From NCBI RefSeq assembly GCF_001510655.1, contig NZ_LMVC01000001.1, forward strand, positions 843,955 through 907,954: a stretch of DNA of 64,000 bases. Reading direction: 5' to 3'. Numbering within the stretch: position 1 is the first letter of the stretch; every line of letters begins with the position of its first letter. Below the pieces are notes generated by a model. It saw nothing but the letters and a program-made list of their open reading frames with translations, did no database searches and was not told the origin of the DNA. Shown one piece after another: positions 18,072-26,877 of the stretch. Origin of the DNA: Fictibacillus sp. FJAT-27399 (GTDB lineage: Bacteria; Bacillota; Bacilli; Bacillales; Fictibacillaceae). A program made the position numbers and the translations under genes.

Positions 18072-18860
18072 ATGACAACCACTACTCAATATGATCACAT
18101 CCGTGTAGAAAAGAACAGGGAAACACAAACAGCGACCATTTTATTCGACCGACCGGAAAAAATGAATTACATCAGTATGCTCGCCAGGAAACAATTTGCT
18201 GAGATCTTTGAAGAATTGAACGATGACGAAGGCGTACGTGTCATCATTGTAAAGGGTGAAGGCGACAAGTGTTTTAGTGCTGGCGGAAGTATTCCTCAGT
18301 TCATGGAAACTCATCCTGAAGAATTGTCCCGTTTAAGAGTGAACGTTGCCGCACCAGAGCGTTCCCCGAAGCCCGTCATCGCACAGCTTCAAGGATATAC
18401 ATTTGGGGTAGGCTTTGAGATTGCCATGGCGTGTGATTTCAGAATCGCTGCTGACGACACCCTCCTCGGGTTGCCGGAAATGAATTTGGGCATGATTCCC
18501 GGAAGCGGAGGGACGCAGCGTGTGGCACGGGCTGTAGGCCTTACAAGAGCAAAGGATATGATCATGAGGGCAAGAAGGATACCTGCTGAAGAGGCGTACC
18601 AATGGGGATTGATTACTAAGGTTGTGGCGAAAGAGGAGCTTGACAATGAAGTGGATCAACTGGCGGCTGAGCTCGTACGGTTTTCACCACTTGCTCAGCG
18701 TGTTTGTAAAGAAGTATTGAATGCTGCTGAGGAAGGCCCGTTAAGCACCGGATTAGAGATTGAGGGAAGAGCGTATGGCATGCTGAGATGCACCGAAGAC
18801 TTCAAAGAAGGTGTTGATGCATTTGTTGAGAAAAGAAAACCGAACTTTACCGGGAAGTAA
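18072..18860 (+). CDS. hmfE: enoyl-CoA hydratase/isomerase family protein (HmfE-like)
   Basis: The 262-residue crotonase-fold protein keeps both catalytic glutamates: one in GVGFEIAMACDFR, one in LGLPEMNLGMIPGSGGTQR. The oxyanion-hole region is CFSAGGSIPQF. In the hmf pathway this enzyme hydrolyses or hydrates 5-hydroxy-2-furoyl-CoA toward 2-oxoglutaryl-CoA; that substrate is inferred. It follows hmfD by 28 bases with GAAAGGGG. A hairpin follows, so hmfA-E may form a separable transcript. Confidence 0.82.
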   Translation: MTTTTQYDHIRVEKNRETQTATILFDRPEKMNYISMLARKQFAEIFEELNDDEGVRVIIVKGEGDKCFSAGGSIPQFMETHPEELSRLRVNVAAPERSPKPVIAQLQGYTFGVGFEIAMACDFRIAADDTLLGLPEMNLGMIPGSGGTQRVARAVGLTRAKDMIMRARRIPAEEAYQWGLITKVVAKEELDNEVDQLAAELVRFSPLAQRVCKEVLNAAEEGPLSTGLEIEGRAYGMLRCTEDFKEGVDAFVEKRKPNFTGK

Positions 18861-18867
18861 GTGGAAC

Positions 18868-18902
18868 AGAGTAATCCTGTGCACACCAGGATTACTCTTC
18901 TC
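18868..18902 (+). terminator. hairpin after hmfE, weak terminator
   Basis: AGAGTAATCCTG (18868-18879) pairs with CAGGATTACTCT (18887-18898). Only a mixed TCTCCT tract follows, so read-through into the transporter gene is likely. Confidence 0.6.
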
Positions 18903-18926
18903 CTAAATATACTTCTATAAGTTCAA

Positions 18927-18946
18927 AAGACTGAAAATTCAGTCTT
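18927..18946. promoter_or_regulatory. palindrome upstream of the MFS transporter, candidate operator
   Basis: AAGACTGAA (18927-18935) and TTCAGTCTT (18938-18946) form an inverted repeat with a two-base centre in the 100-base gap before the carrier gene. It has no T run, so an operator is more likely than a terminator. Confidence 0.4.
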
Positions 18947-19004
18947 CATTTCATTCATCCAAGCTAAGTCATGCCAAAAAAACTTTAGTATTGGAGGAAA
19001 TAAC

Positions 19005-20342
19005 ATGTCAAGTGCAATACCTTCTGAGGTTGTTCAAAAAACGGAAGCACCAAAAGTGAGTAACAGGCAAATGGTTTCTGCAACAGCTGCTTCATTATTA
19101 GGATGGTCCTTTGATTTATATGATCTCTTCATTCTCCTGTATGTTACACCAACCATAGGTAAGCTATTTTTTCCTACAACTAATCCCACACTGTCCCTGG
19201 CTGCTGTATATGCTTCTTTTGCCGTCACACTGCTTATGAGACCACTCGGATCCGCCATATTCGGATCGTATGCCGACAAGCATGGCAGAAAGAATGCCAT
19301 GACAGTGGCGATCGTCGGGGTTGGTATTAGTACTGCTATTTTTGGATTACTGCCAACGGTTCCGCAAATCGGCTTTTTCGCTGCCTTCCTGTTTTTACTG
19401 CTGCGGCTCGTCCAGGGAATCTTTGTCGGTGGGGTAGTCGCCTCCACCCATACCATTGGAACCGAAACGGCACCTCCTAAATGGAGAGGATTAATGTCAG
19501 GCCTTATTGGCGGAGGAGGCGCTGGGCTAGGCGCACTATTTGCTTCCATCGTTTTTACAGTCGTTTCAGCACTGTTTCCCGGTGAAGCCTTTGATAGTTG
19601 GGGCTGGAGAGTCATGTTCTTTACAGGTATTTTAGGAGCCATTGCGGGCCTTTTTGTGTTTAGGACGCTGGAGGAATCCCCGTTATGGGCCGAAATGAAA
19701 ACGAAAAAAAACTCAAAACAAAAAATCGTCCAACAAAAACCGGTTAAATCGCTGTTTACGACATACTCCCGTGTACTTCTGGTGAATTTAATGATCGTTA
19801 TCGGAGGCGGATCGGGTTATTACCTGACTGCCGGATTTATTCCAACCTTCCTTAATGTCGTAAATAAAGTATCCTCTTCGACGCTGTCCGGCGTTCTTAT
19901 TGCGGCCAGTATAGCTACCATTATATCTGCACTCATTGCCGGACATCTGAGTGAAATCTTTGGCAGAAAAAAGGTATTCCTTGTCATCGGCGTATTGAAC
20001 GTTATCGGATTACCTTATTTTTATCTATCACTGGCTGATGCTGCGTCCGTTTCATCCATCTATTTTTATGTCATATGTCTTGTACTATTAGGCAATGCGG
20101 CGTATGCACCTGTCCTGATTTTTTTAAACGAGCGCTTTCCTACCTCCATCCGGTCAACCGGGACAGGCCTTTCATGGAATATGGGCTTTGCCGTCGGTGG
20201 AATGATGCCTACTTTTGTTACTTTGACGAGTGGATCCATTGAAAACATTCCCCATACATTGATGTATTTTACGATCGTGATATATCTGATTTACATTATT
20301 GGAAGCGTTATCATCCCAGAAACGAGAGGCAGACTGCAATAG
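19005..20342 (+). CDS. MFS transporter, aromatic acid:H+ symporter (AAHS) type
   Basis: The 445-residue protein has twelve predicted membrane helices and the MFS signature GSYADKHGRKNAMT between helices 2 and 3. The SFDLYDLFILLY start, with an acidic residue pair in helix 1, is typical of AAHS carriers for aromatic or heteroaromatic acids. In this context it probably imports 2-furoate or a related acid. The start follows TTGGAGG. It opens the second half of the island (carrier, aldehyde and alcohol dehydrogenases, R2-like oxidase, symporter, decarboxylase). Confidence 0.88.
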   Translation: MSSAIPSEVVQKTEAPKVSNRQMVSATAASLLGWSFDLYDLFILLYVTPTIGKLFFPTTNPTLSLAAVYASFAVTLLMRPLGSAIFGSYADKHGRKNAMTVAIVGVGISTAIFGLLPTVPQIGFFAAFLFLLLRLVQGIFVGGVVASTHTIGTETAPPKWRGLMSGLIGGGGAGLGALFASIVFTVVSALFPGEAFDSWGWRVMFFTGILGAIAGLFVFRTLEESPLWAEMKTKKNSKQKIVQQKPVKSLFTTYSRVLLVNLMIVIGGGSGYYLTAGFIPTFLNVVNKVSSSTLSGVLIAASIATIISALIAGHLSEIFGRKKVFLVIGVLNVIGLPYFYLSLADAASVSSIYFYVICLVLLGNAAYAPVLIFLNERFPTSIRSTGTGLSWNMGFAVGGMMPTFVTLTSGSIENIPHTLMYFTIVIYLIYIIGSVIIPETRGRLQ

Positions 20343-20400
20343 CGCAACATCAGAGTTTTACACCCGTTTGATCTGAATAGAAAGAAGGGAGACTTTATCG

Positions 20401-21888
20401 ATGTCAACTATCGTCCATAAAAAGATACCCACTTATTATAATTTTGCAGGCGGCGAGTGGACTGAAGCGACTTCTAAGGAGCTGATAGAATCGTTTAATC
20501 CGGCGACCGGAGAACTGGTCAGCTATTCGCAAAAATCGAATATTCAGGATGTATCCCAGATTATAGAGTCAGTACAGCATTCATTCCTGACAAGTGATTG
20601 GTCAATGAATCCTAAGCGCCGTTATGAAGCGTTGCATTCGTTGGCCGAAAAAATGACAGAAAAGCTGGAGCACCTTGCTCTCATCCTCACGATGGATCAG
20701 GGAAAGACAATTCGCGAGTCGCGGATCGAGCTGTCAGGCTGTATTGATACACTGAAGTATTTTGCAGGAGCCTCACGTTCTGTCTTTGGCCGTTCCATGC
20801 AGCTTGAACCCGATAATTTTGGTGTCGTTGTAAAAGAGCCGGTTGGCGTGGTGGGAATCATATCACCTTGGAACTGGCCCGCGTTGCTCATGATTCGTGA
20901 ACTCGCACCTGCTCTTGCTGCCGGTAATGGAGTTCTCGTCAAGCCAGCAAGCCTTACTCCTTCAATATCCGTAGAGATCTTTAAGCTCATTGCTGAAATT
21001 CCTCATTTTCCAAAAGGGATCGTTAGCATCGTGACCGGTCCAGGAAAGTCCATTGGAGCAGCCATGGCAGCCAGTGACAAGATCGACATGATCAGCTTTA
21101 CGGGGGACACCTCTACTGGCAAGTCCATCATTGAAATGGGAGCAGGAAATGTCAAAAAAGTAGCACTCGAACTTGGCGGGAAATCTCCGAACGTCGTCTT
21201 TGAGGATGCAAATCTTGATAAAGCTGTTCCGGTCATCGGACGTTCCATTTTTATTTCCGCTGGCCAAATCTGCATGGCCGGTTCCAGGGTGGTCATTCAT
21301 GAATCCATTAAAGACGAAGTGGTCAAACGTCTAAAAGAATATGCCGAACAGCTGCGGGTGGAAAACGGGCTTCTGGAAACGGCTGATATGGGGCCGTTGG
21401 TCTCACAAAGCCAATTGGATCTTGTTGAAGAGTATTGTGAAATCGGGCGGAAAGAAGGAAGAATCATTACTGGCGGCTACCGAATGGCAGGCGAAACATA
21501 TGATCAGGGCTTTTATTTCGCTCCTACCATCATTGATGGGCTCATGGCCGGCAGCCGCGTGGTCAAAGAAGAAATTTTCGGGCCTGTTCTCGCTGTTCAG
21601 ACATTCTCAACGGAAAAAGAAGCACTTCACATTGCGAATGACAGTGATTTTGGTTTGTCCGCCGGTGTATGGACATCTGATCTCAACCGAGCGGTACGGA
21701 TGTCCAAAGGGATCAAAGCGGGAACCGTCTGGATCAATACGTACAACAAAAACTTTCCTGAAACAGAATTTGGGGGTTACAAGCAGAGCGGTTTAGGAAG
21801 AACAAGGGGAGTGGATGGCCTGATGGAATATTGCGAGACGAAGCATGTGCATATTGAAATGGACCCTCGTGAGGGGGCTTCTCTATGA
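20401..21888 (+). CDS. NAD(P)-dependent aldehyde dehydrogenase
   Basis: The 495-residue protein has all class hallmarks: SPWNWP (residues about 155-160), FTGDTSTG in the cofactor site, catalytic E257 in ALELGGKSPN and the nucleophile C291 in GQICMAGSR, plus EEIFGPV. It would oxidise an aldehyde such as furfural or HMF to the acid that the downstream-acting CoA ligase uses; the substrate is inferred. The start follows AAGAAGGGAGA. Its last bases overlap the alcohol dehydrogenase start as ATGA, so the two steps are coupled. Confidence 0.9.
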   Translation: MSTIVHKKIPTYYNFAGGEWTEATSKELIESFNPATGELVSYSQKSNIQDVSQIIESVQHSFLTSDWSMNPKRRYEALHSLAEKMTEKLEHLALILTMDQGKTIRESRIELSGCIDTLKYFAGASRSVFGRSMQLEPDNFGVVVKEPVGVVGIISPWNWPALLMIRELAPALAAGNGVLVKPASLTPSISVEIFKLIAEIPHFPKGIVSIVTGPGKSIGAAMAASDKIDMISFTGDTSTGKSIIEMGAGNVKKVALELGGKSPNVVFEDANLDKAVPVIGRSIFISAGQICMAGSRVVIHESIKDEVVKRLKEYAEQLRVENGLLETADMGPLVSQSQLDLVEEYCEIGRKEGRIITGGYRMAGETYDQGFYFAPTIIDGLMAGSRVVKEEIFGPVLAVQTFSTEKEALHIANDSDFGLSAGVWTSDLNRAVRMSKGIKAGTVWINTYNKNFPETEFGGYKQSGLGRTRGVDGLMEYCETKHVHIEMDPREGASL

Positions 21889-23063
21889 ACATGAGTTCTA
21901 TAGTAAAACAGACAGGGCAGGACTTCTCCTTTCATTTGCCTACGCGGATAGAGTTCGGGTATGGAAAATCCTCCCTCCTTGCGGAGAACCTCGTAAATCT
22001 TGGTGTGAACAGGGTTTTTATCGTCAGTGATAAAGGGGTGGAATCCGCCGGATTATTGAGCGGAATCATTTCATCGCTGCAAGATTCAAAGATTGTCAGC
22101 GAGCTCTATCTAGAGGTAGAGCCTGATCCGAGTCTTGAAACGATTGATCGTGGAGCCGAGTATTTTCTATCGGGGCACTATGATTGTCTCGTTGCAGTAG
22201 GAGGCGGAAGTGTCATAGACACTGCAAAAGGGATTAGGATTGTAGCAAGCCAGGGCGGCAGCATCCGCGATTATGCAGGAGTCGATAAAATCGTAAGCTC
22301 CTCAGCTATTCCGCTGCTTACGATACCAACCACATCCGGGACAGGGAGTGAGGTGACTATCTTCGGTGTTTACTCAGACTGGAAGAACAATGTAAAAGTG
22401 ACCGTCACCAGCCAGCATATGGCTCCGACTCTTACTATTGTTGATCCTGAACTGACCATGGGGTTACCAGAAAATATGACCGCAGCCTCCGGAATTGATG
22501 CTCTGGCCCATGGAATCGAAACCTACTTTTCCTTACGGTCGTGCCCTGCATCCGATGCACTGGCCACTGAAGCGATTACCACTGTCGGTTCACACCTTAG
22601 ACAGGCTGTTGTGGACGGAAAAGATAAGGAAGCACGAATTGGAATGTCGCACGGAAGCTTACTGGCAGGGATGGCGTTTAACAACGGCTTCCTTGGGCTT
22701 GCCCACGCCATTGGAAGTGCTCTTTCCGGTCATTGCCATGTTCCTCACGGAATAGCCATCGGCTTGCTCCTCCCCCGCGTCGTTGAGTTCAATGCTCAAG
22801 TGTGCCCACTTAAAGCGGCTAAGATTGCGCAGTTGTTGGGGGTTGAGGGAGAAGACGAAACACAGTTGGCCGGTCAGGCGGCTAAAGCAGTGGCTTTCCT
22901 GGTGCGAGAAATTGGACTGCCTACCCGGTTGAAGGAATTGAACGTCCCTGAGGACAGGCTCGCTGCAATTGCAAGTGACTCTTTTCAAAGCGGGATGATG
23001 AGGTTTAATCCCCGGCAGCCAGCAGAGGCTGACGTTCTGGATCTGTTAAAGCGAGTTTACTAG
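21885..23063 (+). CDS. iron-containing (group III) alcohol dehydrogenase
   Basis: The 392-residue protein has VGGGSVIDTAKG (NAD-binding), and metal ligands D205 and H209 in GIDALAHG, H274 in LAHAIG and H288 in CHVPHG. It would interconvert an alcohol and an aldehyde, here possibly furfuryl alcohol or HMF with the product passed to the aldehyde dehydrogenase next to it. AGGGGG lies seven bases before the ATG inside the previous gene. Full family length. Confidence 0.9.
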   Translation: MNMSSIVKQTGQDFSFHLPTRIEFGYGKSSLLAENLVNLGVNRVFIVSDKGVESAGLLSGIISSLQDSKIVSELYLEVEPDPSLETIDRGAEYFLSGHYDCLVAVGGGSVIDTAKGIRIVASQGGSIRDYAGVDKIVSSSAIPLLTIPTTSGTGSEVTIFGVYSDWKNNVKVTVTSQHMAPTLTIVDPELTMGLPENMTAASGIDALAHGIETYFSLRSCPASDALATEAITTVGSHLRQAVVDGKDKEARIGMSHGSLLAGMAFNNGFLGLAHAIGSALSGHCHVPHGIAIGLLLPRVVEFNAQVCPLKAAKIAQLLGVEGEDETQLAGQAAKAVAFLVREIGLPTRLKELNVPEDRLAAIASDSFQSGMMRFNPRQPAEADVLDLLKRVY

Positions 23064-23094
23064 ACTTCACAAACAAAACGGAGGCGTTTTTTTA

Positions 23095-23925
23095 ATGAGC
23101 GATGAGTTGATTCTTAGTTTGGAAAAAAGTACAGACGAGGTAGCCTGGAATTTATACCGGAAAGCGATACGGTTTGGAACGTGGGATCCTGCTGAGATCG
23201 ATTTAACCCATGACAGAGATGATTTTGAAGCACTTGATCAAGACCTGAAAGATTACCTCATTCACTTTTGCACCGGATTTCTTGATGCAGAAGAGAATGT
23301 TGCCTTAAAATTTTGTCCCTGGATCATGCTTGGGGCATCCACCCAGCAACAAGCCTTCCTCAGTACTCAGTTGTTGGAGGAATTCAAGCATACCGAATTT
23401 TTCCTTCGGTACTTTGAAGAGGTACTCGGCATCAAACGTATACATGGAGTGCAAAATCTCGTTCAGCAAAAGCTGGATGAGCGGGGCAAAATGATGCTCA
23501 ATGCACTGGAAGGCAGTATAGAGGAACGCGAAGCTGCCCTCGTTGAAGGATTGACTCACTACCAGGGAATCATTGAAGGTGTACAAGCCATGGCGGGGTA
23601 CGATGTATTTGAGGATATTTATGGAAGTAAAGGACTCCTGCCCGGGTTGAAAGAAGGCTTCAAACGTATAAAAGAGGATGAAGGCCGCCACGTCGGCTTT
23701 GGGCTTCGCATGTTAAAGCTGCTCGCAAGAAATGAAAAGCACGCCAATAGAATACGAGAGATTTATAGTGAATATCTTCCCTACATTTTGATTCGCTACG
23801 ATCAGCCGGTAGTGGTTGGCGGACGCGAGGTTCCAACCCCGGTGGAGGTGAACGGCCGGCAGCGGGTGACGAAGCTTTTTGAAAGGCGCCTGAAGGACAT
23901 ATTCGGAGTGCGATCCGTGAGTTAA
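23095..23925 (+). CDS. R2-like ligand-binding oxidase (R2lox), Mn/Fe ferritin-like protein
   Basis: The 276-residue ferritin-like protein aligns by eye with Geobacillus R2loxI over its whole length. Metal ligands are present: E66 (DAEEN), E96 and H99 (EEFKH), E161 (IIEG), E196 and H199 (DEGRH). The two residues that form the ether cross-link in known R2lox proteins, Val and Tyr, are also present as V69 and Y156. R2lox binds a long-chain ligand and activates oxygen at a Mn/Fe site; its natural reaction is unknown. It is not a class I ribonucleotide reductase subunit, since it is short and has no NrdE partner. It starts 31 bases after the alcohol dehydrogenase gene, with GGAGGCG. Confidence 0.88.
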   Translation: MSDELILSLEKSTDEVAWNLYRKAIRFGTWDPAEIDLTHDRDDFEALDQDLKDYLIHFCTGFLDAEENVALKFCPWIMLGASTQQQAFLSTQLLEEFKHTEFFLRYFEEVLGIKRIHGVQNLVQQKLDERGKMMLNALEGSIEEREAALVEGLTHYQGIIEGVQAMAGYDVFEDIYGSKGLLPGLKEGFKRIKEDEGRHVGFGLRMLKLLARNEKHANRIREIYSEYLPYILIRYDQPVVVGGREVPTPVEVNGRQRVTKLFERRLKDIFGVRSVS

Positions 23926-23941
23926 ATAAGGAGGGAATCGC

Positions 23942-25429
23942 TTGGTGACAGCCAGTGCCATAATCATAGGAATAGTCATTTTGTATGTGCTAGCCACTGC
24001 TTTTCTTGGACTATATACGAAGAAATTCTCAAAAAGCTCGGACAAATATATGACAGGAGGAAAAGCTTTCGGCCCTTTTATTATCGGGGTCTTGATGATG
24101 TCTGAATTCATAGGCACCGGCTCTACGATCGGCACCGCGCAAACCGCTTTTTCTAGAGGAATCTCGGCTTCCTGGAACTTAATCACACTCGCGCTTGCTT
24201 TCGCTTTGTTTGCCTACACACTGGCAAAAAAGTTCCATGAGCGTGGAGAGTATACCATTTCTGGGGCTATATCGAAAACTTACGGAAATGGTGCGAGAAC
24301 GATTACCTCAGTCATTATGATTTATGCCCTAAGCGTGGTCAACGTATCAATGTACGCGGGAGGGGCGGCGACCTTATCTGCGATTATTCACGTCCCCCAT
24401 GCGATGGCAGCAATTGTGGTGGGGGTAGTCACAGTTGTTTACGTTACCTTGGGCGGAATGTTTGCGGTTGCTTATACCAACCTTATTCATGCGTTTTTTA
24501 AATATTTGGGATTAATTCTGGCAGTCTCGTTCGGTTTAACTGCAGCAGGCGGTTTTTCAGGTCTGTCGCTGCAGCTAAAGCCAGCGATGTTTGACTGGAC
24601 AGGCATTTCATGGCAAACCATTATTGCATGGACCATCGCCAACATTGGCTCTATTTTTTCTACTCAATACATCATTCAGGCGGTTTGCTCGACTAATGAT
24701 GAGGTCAACGCAAAAAAAGCAAGTATTTACGCAGGAGTGTTCGTAATTCCTGTAGGAATCATGGCCGCTCTCATTGGGATGACAGCCTCTATATTGTTTC
24801 CGAATATCGTATCTTCCGAGGCTTTTCCGATGTTGACTACCCTTATGAATCCTTTCCTTGCGGGTCTTGTGATCTCCGGATTAATCGCCGCGGTTTTTGG
24901 AACAGTGGCCGCCTCAACAATTGGAGCAGCTGCCCTATTGTTAAATGACTTTTATACTCCGCTCTTTAATAAAGAAGGATCAGACAATAAATCACTCAGG
25001 TTTTCAAGAGTGGCGACTATTGTGATGGGTCTTTTACCTATTCCGTTCGCCATTTTTACCCCGGAAATACTAAACACAATCTTTTTTGCCAGGGCACTCC
25101 GTACAACAATCGCCGTTATCGTGGTTTTGATGTTTTATTTTCCCCGTTTCAGCAGCGGAATAGGGGCTGCCCTTGGAATGATATTCGCTGTAATTACAAC
25201 AACAGTTTGGTTTCTTGCAGGAAACCCGTTCGGTATCGATAACATTTATATCGCTGCTGTTGCACCTCTTATCGTAATGGGAATCGATCATTTTTGGCGA
25301 AAAAACAAAACTGTGGTTCATGAGGAACGTTCAAATGAAATAACGGCCACCAATACAAGGTGCAATAGAGATAAGGGGGAAAGGTGTAATGAAGGCAAGA
25401 ACATTTCGTACATGGCTAGCTCACCTTGA
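23942..25429 (+). CDS. sodium:solute symporter family protein
   Basis: The 495-residue protein has about 13 hydrophobic helices and SSS-family features (SDKYMTGGKAFGP near the start, EFIGTGSTIGTAQ, and a conserved NDFYTP after helix 8). The substrate is unknown; the context suggests a carboxylic acid. It begins with TTG 23942 or GTG 23945 after AGGAGGG. The last 41 bases overlap the UbiD gene in another frame, so the tail KNISYMASSP is probably not important. The island thus has two different importers, one proton- and one sodium-driven. Confidence 0.85.
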   Translation: MVTASAIIIGIVILYVLATAFLGLYTKKFSKSSDKYMTGGKAFGPFIIGVLMMSEFIGTGSTIGTAQTAFSRGISASWNLITLALAFALFAYTLAKKFHERGEYTISGAISKTYGNGARTITSVIMIYALSVVNVSMYAGGAATLSAIIHVPHAMAAIVVGVVTVVYVTLGGMFAVAYTNLIHAFFKYLGLILAVSFGLTAAGGFSGLSLQLKPAMFDWTGISWQTIIAWTIANIGSIFSTQYIIQAVCSTNDEVNAKKASIYAGVFVIPVGIMAALIGMTASILFPNIVSSEAFPMLTTLMNPFLAGLVISGLIAAVFGTVAASTIGAAALLLNDFYTPLFNKEGSDNKSLRFSRVATIVMGLLPIPFAIFTPEILNTIFFARALRTTIAVIVVLMFYFPRFSSGIGAALGMIFAVITTTVWFLAGNPFGIDNIYIAAVAPLIVMGIDHFWRKNKTVVHEERSNEITATNTRCNRDKGERCNEGKNISYMASSP

Positions 25430-26807
25430 ATCGACAGGGAGGCTGGTGGCCATCGATAAAAAAGTGAGTCTGGAGTATGAGACCGCTGCTGTCGCAAAGA
25501 AACTGGACGGCAAAAAAGCGGTATATTTTTCAAATGTTGAGAACTATGGGATGCCTGTCGTTTCGGGGATATGTTCTACAAGAGATGACTTTGCTGAAGC
25601 ATTGGAAACAGACCAATATGGAATCATTCCAAAATTCACTGAAGCAGTAACTTCACCAAAAGCATGCAGAAAAGTGAGCAACCAAGATGCCCCGGTAAAG
25701 GAAAATATCATCACCGAGAACATCGATTTGCTTAAGACCTTTCCCATTCCCGTCCACCATGAGATGGATTCTGGAAATTACATTACCGCAGGCCTGTTCA
25801 TTACCCGTGATCCGGTGACCCGAAAGCAAAATGTATCCATTCATCGCCTGCAGATTTCTGGAAAGGATAAACTGGGAGTACTTTTGCTGCCGAGGCACAC
25901 CTTTCATTTGTACAAACAGGCAGAGGAGGAAGGAAGGGCGCTCGAATGTGCCATAGTTGTAGGAGTGGATCCTGTGACACTTCTTGCTTCACAGGCGAGT
26001 ACCCCATTCGGGATAGATGAGCTGGAAATAGCCAGTGCTCTGCGATCAGAACCACTTGAGACCGTTCGTTGTGAAACGGTGGACATTGATGTGCCTGCCT
26101 ATGCGGAGATCGTTTTAGAAGGTAAAATCCTCCCGCATATTCGGGAGCCGGAAGGACCGTTTGGGGAGTTCCCTAAATATTACGGCCCGCGGAGTGACAA
26201 GGAAATTGTTCAGCTAACCGCCGTGTCACACCGAAAAGACCCGATCTTTTATACGATTATCCCGGCTGGATACGAGCATCTTCTGCTCGGGGGCATTCCA
26301 CGTGAGGCTAGCCTCATTCAAAGTGTCCGCCAGACTGTGCCTTCTGCCGTTGCGGTTCACATGAGTCCAGGCGGGACATGCCGTTATCATGCGGTCGTAT
26401 CCATAAAAAAGCGAAACAAAGGTGAAGCTAAGAATGCCATCCTCGCTGCCTTCGCAAACAGTTTTGATATAAAGCACGTGGTTGTCGTCGATGAAGAGGT
26501 AGATATATTTAACATGGAGGAAGTAGAATGGGCAATTGCTACGCGTTTCCAGGTGGACAAGGATTTAGTTGTAGTAGAGGGGGCGCAAGGCTCAAAACTC
26601 GATCCGTCCACAAATGACGGGTTCGGCTCGAAAACGGGATTTGACTGTACAGTTCCACTTAACAGTGAACCGATGCGTTATAAACGAATTTCCATTCCGG
26701 GATACGCAAATATGGACATCCAGGAGTATCTAAACGAAACATCATCAGGGGTAAACCCAGAGCATCTTGAGTATGGCAACAGGAGGAATGATTCCTTGAC
26801 CAGCTGA
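25389..26807 (+). CDS. hmfF: UbiD-family prenylated-FMN decarboxylase, probable furandicarboxylate decarboxylase
   Basis: The 472-residue protein belongs to UbiD/Fdc enzymes. The prFMN-site arginine R153 is in SIHRLQISG and the catalytic glutamate pair E255/E260 is in EPEGPFGEF, the E-R-E network of the family. In hmf clusters HmfF decarboxylates furan-2,5-dicarboxylate to 2-furoate; pyrrole-2-carboxylate or aromatic acids are alternatives. The UbiX/HmfG flavin prenyltransferase needed to make prFMN is not in the window. The ATG follows AAGGGGGAAAGG inside the symporter gene. The stop codon lies within the terminator hairpin. Confidence 0.85.
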   Translation: MKARTFRTWLAHLESTGRLVAIDKKVSLEYETAAVAKKLDGKKAVYFSNVENYGMPVVSGICSTRDDFAEALETDQYGIIPKFTEAVTSPKACRKVSNQDAPVKENIITENIDLLKTFPIPVHHEMDSGNYITAGLFITRDPVTRKQNVSIHRLQISGKDKLGVLLLPRHTFHLYKQAEEEGRALECAIVVGVDPVTLLASQASTPFGIDELEIASALRSEPLETVRCETVDIDVPAYAEIVLEGKILPHIREPEGPFGEFPKYYGPRSDKEIVQLTAVSHRKDPIFYTIIPAGYEHLLLGGIPREASLIQSVRQTVPSAVAVHMSPGGTCRYHAVVSIKKRNKGEAKNAILAAFANSFDIKHVVVVDEEVDIFNMEEVEWAIATRFQVDKDLVVVEGAQGSKLDPSTNDGFGSKTGFDCTVPLNSEPMRYKRISIPGYANMDIQEYLNETSSGVNPEHLEYGNRRNDSLTS

Positions 26808-26828
26808 TCAATGACAGCTGGTCTTTTG
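26798..26828 (+). terminator. terminator of the catabolic island
   Basis: GACCAGCTG (26798-26806) pairs with CAGCTGGTC (26815-26823), followed by TTTTG. The hmfF stop codon is inside the stem. Confidence 0.8.
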
Positions 26829-26877
26829 TCTCTACCGTTACTTTTATAAGTCAACGGGAAGAGGAATGCTAACTCCC

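Noticed and set aside
23095-23925. Ribonucleotide reductase beta subunit
   Set aside because: Too short, no alpha-subunit gene nearby, and the Val/Tyr cross-link pair and DEGRH motif fit R2lox.
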